Part shown: positions 30,430 to 40,437 of the stretch, piece after piece
Numbering within the stretch: the first letter of the stretch is position 1
How the letters are laid out: each line of letters opens with the position of its first letter
Position numbers and translations under genes: made by a program
Source: Hyalella azteca
Lineage: Eukaryota > Arthropoda > Malacostraca > Amphipoda > Hyalellidae
Direction: 5' to 3'
Assembly: GCF_000764305.2 (NCBI RefSeq)
Contig: NW_025943855.1
Coordinates: 62,001-126,000 of the forward strand
DNA length: 64,000 bases
The notes under the pieces: generated by a model
Databases searched by the model: none
What the model was told of the DNA's origin: nothing
What the model saw: the letters and a program-made list of their open reading frames with translations, nothing else

Positions 30430-32099
30430 GGCGAGTGTACATCACGGCACGATATTGGGTTCACACAACTTTAGAATTCAAATATTGATCCTTCTTATGT
30501 CCAACATTTTCGTTAACGCCTGAATAAAAATTTTTCCAATGTATCAAGAGAGTTAATTAGAGCAAATAATAATGCATGAGAGAGTTAGATATTTGCAGAA
30601 GTTTGCATTCAAATTTTAATCGTCACATGAAACTATATTTTGATTTCGATCGGACATTGAAAGCGATTCCGTGTCCCATCTAATGGCCGATGAAAATGAT
30701 TTTAATTGCAATTTTGTACTCTGGTACAGACCAAATATCATTCGGCGGGAATGTCACACATCACGAAACTTATCTAGATATAAACAATAGTGTTTGCTCA
30801 AGAGCCATTTATTTCTAATTTCATTGAGCAAAATCACGAATTAAAGAAAGGTAAGGCACTGTAAACTGATGAAACTTGCGACACGATGGTAGAGAAATGC
30901 GGAGATAGTGGGAGCGATGAAGAGGCACAAGTGTAACTGAAGCATCAGAATGAGAGCTGGCCAAGAAGGTAGGTAGGTGATGGTGGCCAAGGATAAAAAT
31001 ATCTCGACTGCACGACTTGGTTTGGGCAAAGCTCTGAGGCTGCCAACCGCCACTCTTCTAACAGCCACCAGCCCAAAAAACGACGTGCTAACAATTTAGT
31101 TGCCGCTAGAAATAAAATACAAGAATTTGGCATCAGCTAAAATGAATACAAATTTTAAACAGCAAATGTCAGCAAGTAGTGTCCATCTGCGCGCAGAATA
31201 TTATTCTTCAGAACTATTAAATGTGCCAGCAAATTTTGCATCAATTTTGCACACAACCAAGGGCAGACGCTTTTTTCAATGCAGTAAAAAAATAATGCAG
31301 TACTTATACGACAGTGAATGCGTGAAAATGCTATGATTGAATTGCAAGCTGCAATAGGCCAAGATAGGCCCAGAAATTGTCACCGATCAAAAGATTTAGC
31401 CAGCACCGGTGATGCCGTTTTCACATATATAATTTTAACGTAATAAAACTTCGAGAGCACAACTGTTCAGAAAATTTAGGGCAAGGAACAAGGTTGCTTG
31501 GCATTGATGTCACTGGGCGACAATGCACGTAGGGAGAAGAAGTGATTTCAAGAAATATTTAGAGGCATTTAAGAGCAAAAAATATCACTCCAAATTACAA
31601 CAGGTTTTTGGAGCTAATTCGTAAACTTGGGACCAACTGGAAGGTCAGGTCGTGAAAAAATTAAGCGAGCCGTCATCTCAGCTGTCATTTTCAAGAAACT
31701 TATAATCTAATGGCGATTCGTGCAATAAAAACTTTAAAAATTTAATAAAAAAAAAATTAATTGCACAATTTTCGAATTCACTCCCCAGTGCCGGAAGTTC
31801 ATGGTTGACCGCATTAAACTGCTAACAGTGAAACTCATAAAATACCAATGCATGATACTGCTAGTCATAACTAGCAAAGATTTTCAGCTGATGAAAACTA
31901 AATAAAGATTTCATTCTGAACCCGGATTAAACAAAATATCGTACGATTTTATCTTGGATTTCCATGAGAGGTATAAATGCTAACAATAAATCACGCGAGG
32001 AAGACATAAGTGTGAGCAAAACACGCAATTCCTTCTTGGTTCTAGCTTCAAATTCATCGGTAGCTGTAGTGACGTAAAATTGAACACTAACGATAGTAC
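30430..32099. other. probable intron or upstream sequence, no gene seen
   Basis: A+T-rich sequence between two N-terminal exons. The part nearest 30430 should hold the promoter or 5' UTR of the 786-codon exon. Confidence 0.5.
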
Positions 32100-32294
32100 C
32101 TGAAGGTAGTTCCTCCCGTATGTAGTTGGGTAGCTGGGCTGAGTTCCATACAAAGATGGTCGTCGTATGGACGACAAAAGACGTGCGTAAGAAGTCCTGT
32201 TCGTGTAGGAACCAATAGAAGGACGTGACCCGTATGAGGAGAGCCCGTCATAGTATGACGAGCTCGGTACGTAGTAGCGCCGTTGTCGTGCCAT
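32100..32294 (-). CDS. Doa: short N-terminal coding exon, probable alternative Doa first exon
   Basis: ATG at 32294, 65 codons to a TACCTTCAG|GTACTA donor in phase 0. The product is Tyr/Ser/Arg-rich: MARQRRYYVPSSSYYDGLSS then YGSRPSIGSYTNRTSYARLL and SSIRRPSLYGTQPSYPTTYG. The style resembles the start of the 30429 exon. An ATG in another frame lies just upstream and overlaps the start. It could join in frame to the kinase exon at 25658; a separate gene nested in the intron is the alternative. Confidence 0.6.
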
Positions 32295-32737
32295 TGCTCA
32301 TTCATTAGTGATATTCAAATGCACTTATAGTTCCGCATCGTACAGACATGCGGTAAATTAAAAAGTTGTTAGCCAGCGATAAGCAAAAATTCGTTTATTT
32401 AGAATAAGCCGTGTTTTTGGTTAGACTTTTTGTCAAACATGAGCTAAAAGAGCGAAGAACTCTCATAATGGAACCATATAGATTGAATAAAAAATTTAAT
32501 CAGAGCTTAAGTTGAGATAAAAAAAATTGCACTGGATGATTTCGACAATAAAATCCTCTTAGATAAGAAAACATTGACCTACAGTTAAAACATCAAAAAG
32601 CACGCAAAAATAACCGCGAAGAGTAACGTCACTGTTAATGAGAAGAAATAAGCAAGGTGCCCTGGTTAACTATCCGTGTCAGGACCTTGAACGAACGCAA
32701 GTCTTCGGGGGCGACGATGGTCGCGGTGGCAGCAATA

Positions 32738-33165
32738 CTACTTGGCTAAGGAACAACGGTGCTGCTCGAATTTGAACGTTGTCGTGTCCACCACCATTGC
32801 AACACCACCAGCGCAACCACCATGCGCACCACGACCACCATCCGCACCACGACCACCGTAGCAAGGAAAAGAGTGCCTGCTTTGCAGTACAGTGGCACCG
32901 ACTGAAAGCTGCTGGGTCTGGCGACGAAGCAACGTCGGCTGCTGCAAAGCTAAACGTCAGCCCCCACCTCCAAAAACAAGACAGCTTTGAACTGCAAGGT
33001 AATGGCAATGAGTCTCTACAGGTGCTCGCTAACACGCGGGATAACGCGCGCCAACTTGAGCATTCGTTCGACCTCTACGCCCACTACGAGGCAAAGCTTC
33101 CGGGTAGAGAGGTTAAATCAACGTCATGCGAAGTAACAGTCAAAATTAACAGCCCTGCCGACTAA
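32738..33165. other. G+C-rich patch open on both strands
   Basis: The plus strand is open for 128 codons from ATG 32779 (His/Asp-rich start, ending ...EVTVKINSPAD) and the minus strand for 118 codons. The two shadow each other and neither shows a recognisable domain. It may be a coding exon on one strand or a regulatory G+C-rich patch. Confidence 0.2.
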
Positions 33166-33289
33166 TAGAAATAAATTAGGGATCACCGGATGTATAGTAA
33201 GTAGTTGATATTGATCGTCGTAAAATTTCATGAATACAGTAAAAATTAACAAATAATTTATCAGTGCATACTTCACGCATTCAAATCTA

Positions 33290-33904
33290 TCAAAAACTTC
33301 GTAAATGAATGTAAAATTCAGTACACTGTACCAGCATGAGTAGAGTAGACTGGAGACTATTCAAAATTTGGGTAATGGAGCTTCGCCGATGATAATTTTT
33401 CTTTCTTCGTCTCGAGGAAGGTTCAAGCGCATCCTGTCCCGCATACGTAACGCTCAGATGTCTTAGGTAAGACATCAAACTGCGGTCTTCATGACGACCG
33501 TACACCGCATGATCACTTTTACCGACCGCCACAGCAGGGAGATACCCTTTGCGCAGAACGGTAGGCATGTCGTCACCAAGGTAGTAGCTTGCCCGGGTTC
33601 TTCGACGATATTTGGTGGAATGTTTCTTTGTGAATCCAGAACTTGGTAGCACATTTGCATCGACTTCCGATGAGTTGGAGTGGCTCGTGTCAAGAATTGG
33701 TCGGTCAATCGCCCTTCGGAAGTCATCGTCGTAAGATCGGTCCTCAGGATCGTTGGCAAAGAAAGCACCTCGATTCCACCAAATGAAGAATTCACTCACC
33801 CAATGACACAGTATGCTCCCTGCCCACCACAACCATAACAAAATTTGTCCCGCCACGATGAAGGTAATGTTCACAAGATTTATGCCCTTAAGCACCACAG
33901 TCAA
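33290..33904 (-). CDS. open exon with hydrophobic segment, function unknown
   Basis: Open for over 200 codons but without an ATG before the hydrophobic part (the frame is open through a TTG at 33904 back to a TGA), so it is probably entered by splicing; a TTATGTCAG acceptor lies just upstream. It encodes a strongly hydrophobic run (ITFIVAGQILLWLWWAGSIL then CHWVSEFFIWW), then acidic and basic disordered sequence. A strong donor, CATTGG|GTGAGT at 33798, would truncate it in phase 0 just after the hydrophobic part. A membrane-anchored isoform is conceivable. Unspliced it stops at 33290. Confidence 0.4.
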   Translation of the reverse strand: MTVVLKGINLVNITFIVAGQILLWLWWAGSILCHWVSEFFIWWNRGAFFANDPEDRSYDDDFRRAIDRPILDTSHSNSSEVDANVLPSSGFTKKHSTKYRRRTRASYYLGDDMPTVLRKGYLPAVAVGKSDHAVYGRHEDRSLMSYLRHLSVTYAGQDALEPSSRRRKKNYHRRSSITQILNSLQSTLLMLVQCTEFYIHLRSF

Positions 33905-34110
33905 TCTCGAGCTGACATAACACGGGAAATTTATTGAAGCTTGTAGTTTTAAACGTCAGCAAAGTTTACTCAGGTACCAACACGTTTGAAGGGCCCAGGA
34001 AATTAAACAGTCTGCCACAAAACTCTCCTCACAGACCACAAGCAGTCGTTTTCTTGCAAATTTCAAGGAAAATTGCGGCAACAACCTAGCGGTTCCTCAC
34101 TGAATCAAAC

Positions 34111-34119
34111 TTTTATATA
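34111..34119 (-). promoter_or_regulatory. candidate TATA box
   Basis: TATATAAAA on the minus strand, about 210 nt upstream of the 33.9-kb open exon. A good match to the consensus, but the region is A+T-rich. Confidence 0.3.
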
Positions 34120-34504
34120 ACTTGAAATAGTAAACACTAAAATCTTGTCAACGTTACTTTTTGTTTCGAAAATATCGCGCAAATTCTCAGAGGTAACAGT
34201 GATGTTTCATTTCTCAAGTAGCCGGTTATGAAAACGCTGCCACCCTTGAGACGTAAGGCATGGCACTGTGCGAGAGGCTGCCCGTTTTAACTGCGGTAGT
34301 CGGGAGACTGCGTCAGAAGCACGAGCGTGAACCGCGAGATGAAAGAAGCTACAGTTATGCAGTTGTTATGCCATCGTACCTAATTAATTCGCCAGGAAAT
34401 TGTGCAAGAAATATACGAGATAATCTTTTACAGATCGAAGACTCGTTTTTTCATCGCGATTTCACAGCGCGTTAATATCACGATCGCATGAATACGCCAC
34501 GGGG

Positions 34505-34513
34505 ATTTTTATA
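34505..34513 (-). promoter_or_regulatory. candidate TATA box in G+C context
   Basis: GGCGGTATAAAAATCCCC on the minus strand is a TATA element flanked by G+C, as in many TATA promoters. It could drive an alternative first exon in the 32-34 kb region. No initiator was confirmed. Confidence 0.35.
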
Positions 34514-37222
34514 CCGCCAACACCGGCAGAACTCGGCGTGAAGATAAATAGTAAAATAATTTGAACGTCTACTCTGGCATAGACTATACCTCTGAGCACC
34601 GGTGTCTTACTTATGTGTCAAGAGAGCACGAGCAGTCACAGAACACGCCGCTTACCGACGCTATTTCGAGAAGACAGGCGGCCACCGCAGCGTGCTAGAC
34701 AACCAAGGTTCAGTCTAAGCTTGGTAAGTTTTGGCACGCGTCATAGTTATGATACCATTCAAATGCATGTTTTCAACATTAAGAATTTAGTTTATTTATT
34801 ATAACTTTTATAGTTGGAATCTGTGACAAGTATAAATGCGTTGCCACAGATATTAGTCTCTTCCTATAGTGACTTTCGTGGCGCACGTCAACGTCAACAT
34901 TTTATGGTATGACTTCATTCAAAATGAAAACTTTGAACAAATGAACGTCAATAAATTTTTAAAGCAATTTCATAGTATTTACTTTGAAAACAACTTTTTT
35001 CGGCAGTTTCTACCAAAATTTCGTCAGAAAAACAACTAAACTTGAGCGTTCAGAAATTCGATCGCGAACACCAAAGCCGGATGAAGACTGGCAACTTCAG
35101 GACCCACAAGCTCTGGGTTACCCTCACTCTTCCCCTCGACCAACGGCACCAGTCATTCCCCACCCCCTCTGCATAACGGGGTACGGCACAAGTAAATAAA
35201 CTGAATTTCAACCACAAATGTTAGGTAAAACTTTGCTAAGGAAAATCTAAGCAACCTCGCACGGCGAGAATCGGTAACGTACTTTATAAAATATCTAATA
35301 TGGAGCATGGGTATACAAAATTGAAGTAAAAGAGCTAGCATAAGACAACATAAGAGAACATGCCAAGCAATAATGATTAACCCTTATTAATTTGTTAACT
35401 ATTCTAGGTAGGTCAAATGATAATTTTAATGTAAGGCTTAAGAATGACAAATAATACGTTTAACTTGAACGTGTTCGCGATCATCGGGGAGCAACCGTAT
35501 TTTATTTACAATCCATCAAGACTGACCAAAGAGCAGTAGCTAAAACTGATTGATTTCAGGGATAGATGTCGATAGCGCCGGGGAAGCTGCGCATTTGTCG
35601 ACCGGGCAGAAGTGAAATATTGTAAGTAATTCAGTAGGAAGGAAGCCATCAGTTAAGCCGGCTCAACAGGTGTGAGCATATAGACTAATGGGAAGAGATA
35701 TGACCATGCTTCGTACAGCTCAGAAGCAGTAGATACCTTAATTATTAAGAGGACATGCGAGAGGCGTTTACTATTACCGGTAGCTTGAAGTACTAAGCAG
35801 AAAAAAGTCAAATGAACAACAGTGAACGATTTGGATCTCGCAAAAGACAAAATTTGTGTTGAATTGAGCCGACTGTTGAACGAATTTAATAACGACTTTT
35901 ATGACTTTAAAATGTGCAGTGTACGAACATAAAATAATTTTCAGAAATTAGGAAAGTAGATCTAAATGACGATCGTAATTCACATAAAAATATCTATCTC
36001 TTACGATGTATAAAAAAACATATCCAGCTGTCATTACGATAGAAAATAAAGAAACATGCCTGCTTAGATAAAGTAGCATTTAAGTAAATTATATTTCAAG
36101 AATAACAAGGGCAGCCCGACCTCGATTTCAACTAGACGAAGTCAGCTAAGCGCTCTAAACTTCAGTAGGTAAACAAGTTTTCCGAATGAGAAGTAAAGAA
36201 CACAGAAGACGCGCGAGGAAAGTTTCAGGAGCAATTCAATATTTGCGGTGCAAATAATAAAATTCGAGAATAATTGTCAGGAGTTAATTTGCTTGTGAAG
36301 ACTCGCTTATTCTGCGATAATATCGATTGCGTTCTTGAAACAGCACATGAATAAAAAGAAATGTCATTATCAATACGACGATGATCTATAATTCCAATTT
36401 ATGAAACAACATTTCTATTCGGTATTTAATAGAAAATTCTCCAAGTTTGTTGAATTGCGTACAACGTACAAAGTACTCTGAGAATTGAAACGCCACAAAC
36501 CCATATCAAACAATATTTTCCAGCATGTTTTCAATTCGAATTCAATTACTAAGTTAAGAGAGGAGTATTCAATCCTTTGCTTCACAATAAACATAGACAT
36601 GAAATTTCATTCACGTCATCGCAAAATAACATAGCAGACAGCAGAGTATGATTTTACCTATTCTTAGCTTTCAATCTGCTACATAAATGCTTTTCACTCC
36701 AGCGTCCCGTAAATCAGCCAAAGCACACCAGAATTTATTCAAATCAAACCTCACTCCATTCATCAAAAGTACCTCTCGATCATCCAAACGCCTGCATACT
36801 CAACAGTACATCAAACGAAACAGAAGTATTTCGGTGCTCCCTCAGCGTATTCATTGAGGATTTTTATAAAGGATTAAATCCAACATCACGAGTCAATGCA
36901 CACGTTGCCACTCACCTCAGCAACGTTACCACTTCAGAAATATAGCGTTAAGAAGAATAGGGAAAAGAGTTATGGGTTCTGGGCTAAGTATTAATGCTCC
37001 CCCTCGTCTTCTCGTTCTTCATTACACTTCTCCTCACCTCCACTTCATCTTGCCATCTTCTTGCCTTTCTTGTTCTTCGTTATTCGCTCCTTCACTTGCC
37101 AAGCGCACACCTTCAATTCTCCAGGTTCCTCCGAGCCCAAGATCCCTGGCCACGAGAGGGGGAGTCCCCAAGTAAGCCCAGAACCCAACGCTCTCAAGGG
37201 GAGTCCAGATTCAAGTACTCAC
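34514..37222. other. probable intron, no gene seen
   Basis: Only short chance frames on both strands; no recognisable repeat. Confidence 0.5.
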
Positions 37223-37424
37223 GTGGCATGCTGTGTAGGATTCACGGGGATAGCGACCGTGGCGGCGAGTGCTGCGGTGGTGGTTGTGGTGGTGTCGGCG
37301 GTGTCGAGATGATCCAGAGGAAGGAGAACGTGAAGAGTGTCGGCGGCGGGTGGTGGTGGTGGTGGGGCGGTTGCGACGCTCCGAAGAATAGTCCTCGCGG
37401 CGACGGCGGTCTGCCCGTTGACTG
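37223..37424 (-). CDS. Doa: Doa exon encoding an Arg/Ser/His-rich (RS-like) N-terminal region
   Basis: After a CTCTTGCAG acceptor (phase 2 in) it encodes SQRADRRRREDYSSERRNRP then RRRHSSRSPSSGSSRHRRHH and ...RSTRRHGRYPRESYTACH. It ends at GCCAC|GTGAGT in phase 0, so it joins in frame to the kinase exon at 25658 (...[14 protein letters not shown]). This matches the RS-like N-terminus of classical CLK kinases, which targets them to nuclear speckles and SR proteins. The upstream first exon (phase 2 out) was not found. The plus-strand frame opposite is a shadow. Confidence 0.72.
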
Positions 37425-40400
37425 CTGCAAGAGGTAAGGCGACACGTCAATACATTTGCTAGATACGTGATAATAAATACGATTTTACGCGAAAATCTTT
37501 GAATATTTCTGATAAGGATTATAAAATAGCAGTGGAGCAAATCTACTACTTACCTTATCTTTAAAATCATTTAGAAGATTTAGTTGGAGAGGAAAAACGG
37601 AAGAATTGATACCCACTCACCAGACAATACCAAGTAGATGTGTAGGGGATTAACCACATCACTTACCGACCACTGCCACCCGATATACGATATTTTTTCT
37701 ACGTATGCTTGAAGGCAAAACACGAAGGGACCATTGGACGACAGCTTTTTAAAAGTCGTGAACAATAGCGTAAAAGACTTGCTAATTATTCGTGCAAATA
37801 TAGTTTCTGCATAACCGTGAGCAGACCATGACTGCTGAGAACAAAATTCGATTTGGCGAGATGACAACACACCAAAAATGCGCATTCATATTCGGTATGA
37901 AAAATTCGGCCAATAACGCGTATCATTAGGCGGAAAAATAATTTATTCATGCCGTCAAACGAGAAAAAAAAGATGACCAGCATAACAGAACAATTTATTT
38001 TTCTAGTAGATGTGAAACCAAATAATATATCAAAAGAACAATAAAAAATAATCAATCAGTTAAAATATCAATAATATATACAAGATGTAACCTCAGTAGC
38101 GCCAACTCAACGAACAAGAAATATATCAATAGCAAGGCTAAAAAATATCACTTGAGTTAATATTTAAATATTTCGCGCGATAAAAAATGGTTGCATATCA
38201 AAATACAACACGTTTGTTTTAATAGGATGGATATCGAACTACACCTCTCTGAGAATATATGCTGTGCGGCAGTTTTATTCAGTGTCAGAAATTAGATAGA
38301 GGATCTCTTTACAACAATAAACGCGAAAAATAGTGGTCTTGTTACCACTCGATATTGATTCAGAAATAGTTCAGCTGCTTTCATAAATAGCCATTTTCGA
38401 GAAAGAAATTCCTAGTGGTTTATCAAAACCCAACAACAAAACTAACACACTGGTGATCTAGCGCAAATCTAAAAATTTAATAATTACAAGATTGTTGTCT
38501 CAACCTACAGGCTGAAGTTTGACTGTATTATTACTGAAACTGGAAGATATTGTGCAATGGAATTAAGTTTAACCCATTATTACTGAGAAATGAGTGTCAA
38601 AAGTCGAGATATCCAAGTGGTAGGCGGACGGAAAGTTAGTTAGGACTCGCCTTGAGCAGCGCGGTAGGCCTACAAGCCCGCTACTAACAGAGAAGAGGCT
38701 CGTCGCACCTTCAGACGAGCACGAACATTTATCACAGGAGGAGAATCTCTGCCGATCATGTGACCAACATGAGCCCATCTGAGTCAACCCTGCAGCATGC
38801 CTTCATCAGCATGAGTATTCCTCAATATTAGCTTATCACAAAAGAGTACGTCGAGAGTGTGTCGCTCATAACGAACAAATAGATAAGATAGAGTAAATAC
38901 GTCCATCCATTGCGCAAAAAGTTGTGCCAAATATCAATAGCATTAAGTAGTCTAAGTGTTAGTACGACTGTACGCAAGCTTGCAAAATTAATTGAATAAA
39001 TTTCAACCAGTGGGGCTAATTGCACTGTCAACACTGCTACGTAAATGTGGATGTAATTCTAATCCCACAAAGACTTAGATAATTCCAACTCCGCTTTAAT
39101 CCAGTTCAACTTTGAAATCTTGAATTACACGAGCGATGGGACGCAAGGCACGCTATTTAGGACTCGCTATCGATAGCAATCCCATCCGATAATTAGTGTC
39201 GATTTAACGAGATTCGCTCCAAGCCTCGCAAGAACCGACCATTTGTTTCTGTAGACAAGAAGCTCTCTAACGTTAATTCAATTTGTGAGGCACGATTAGT
39301 GGCTCACAAACCATTTTACAGCAATCGTATTGAGTAATATACAAGTCTTGCAAGTTTAAATTTTTATTCAAACTTGCAAGATTGGTAGGCTCTGAAACTG
39401 AATTGGCGATTCGCGGCGATTAAAGCAGAATTATAATGAGGCAGTCTTATAAACTGTATATCCAAGATTCACGGTGATTAAAGCAGAATTTTAATGAGGC
39501 GGTCTTATAAACTATATATCCAAGATTCACGGTGATTAAAGCAGAATTTTAATGAGGCGGTCTTATAAACTATATATCCAAGATTCACGGTGATTAAAGC
39601 AGAATTTTAATGAGGCGGTCTTATAAACTATATATCCAAGATTCACGGTGATTAAAGCAGAATTTTAATGAGGCGGTCGTATAATCTGTATATCCAAGAT
39701 TCAATTTGGATGCTCATTGAATGCGGGACTAAGCGGCGTGAACTAGGCAGAGCTCTGCAACAGTAGGAGCGCTAAATGTTGTCATTTTTGCAACACATGT
39801 GATTCGACCTGCACATTCTTTGTGAATACGATAACTCTCATAAAATGTATACAAGTCAAGATTCCTACGTTAGAAGTATTTGTCAACCGTAACGCGGCTA
39901 TATTCTGCAGAGAGCAGAGAACTTCGTCACAAGACTAGCGCCAAAAAACTAGCATGTCAAGGGACAAGCATAGCAGCAGCGGATATTCTTCCGGTGGCTT
40001 CATTATCACCAGCACAGTCACCTTGTGTGCGTAGAATATTGAGATAACTTGAGATGAACACATAAAAACGAGGCTACACACAACAAAAGATCTTAATTAC
40101 GTACCTGTTATTGAAAATTGATAAATGAAGTAACATTGCCAAATTTAAGTAATGGTAGTAGAGCTCAGCGAAACCTAAGCTGTGAGCATGCCCAGAGCAT
40201 ACTAAGGCTATAGATTACAGGAATTTATTCTAGAAGTACCAGGAATTCTTCATAAATATCCGTACAGTGGAACCAGTTACAAAGGAGTAGACGAGAGGTA
40301 ATAGAACTTAGTTTTAGCTTATCAAATGTAATGAACAGAAAACAATTACACTTAGAAATGCAGCGCATAACGCAAAAAACTACTTAGAAAGTGGAAACTC

Positions 40401-40437
40401 GTTCATCATCAAAAGTTAAAACAAACCATTTCATCCA
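37425..40437. other. probable intron, holds the 58-bp tandem repeat
   Basis: No coding exon recognised. The only clear structure is the tandem array at 39412-39701. Confidence 0.5.
39412..39701. repeat. 58-bp tandem repeat, five units
   Basis: The unit contains GATTAAAGCAGAATTTTAAT, GAGGCGGTCTTATAAACTAT and ATATCCAAGATTCACGGT. Unit ends fall at 39469, 39527, 39585, 39643 and 39701, exactly 58 bp apart. The three middle copies look identical; the first and last have a few changes. Confidence 0.95.

Noticed and set aside
32779..33165. 128-codon plus-strand ORF as a gene
   Set aside because: Opposite-strand frames are equally open, the start is His/Asp repeat, and no exon or domain signal supports it; kept only as an unexplained G+C-rich patch.
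36972..37437. plus-strand ORFs of 67-147 codons
   Set aside because: They are shadows of the minus-strand RS-like kinase exon, which has proper acceptor, donor and phase.
39412..39701. CRISPR-like array
   Set aside because: Units are contiguous 58-bp tandem repeats without unique spacers, in a eukaryotic intron.
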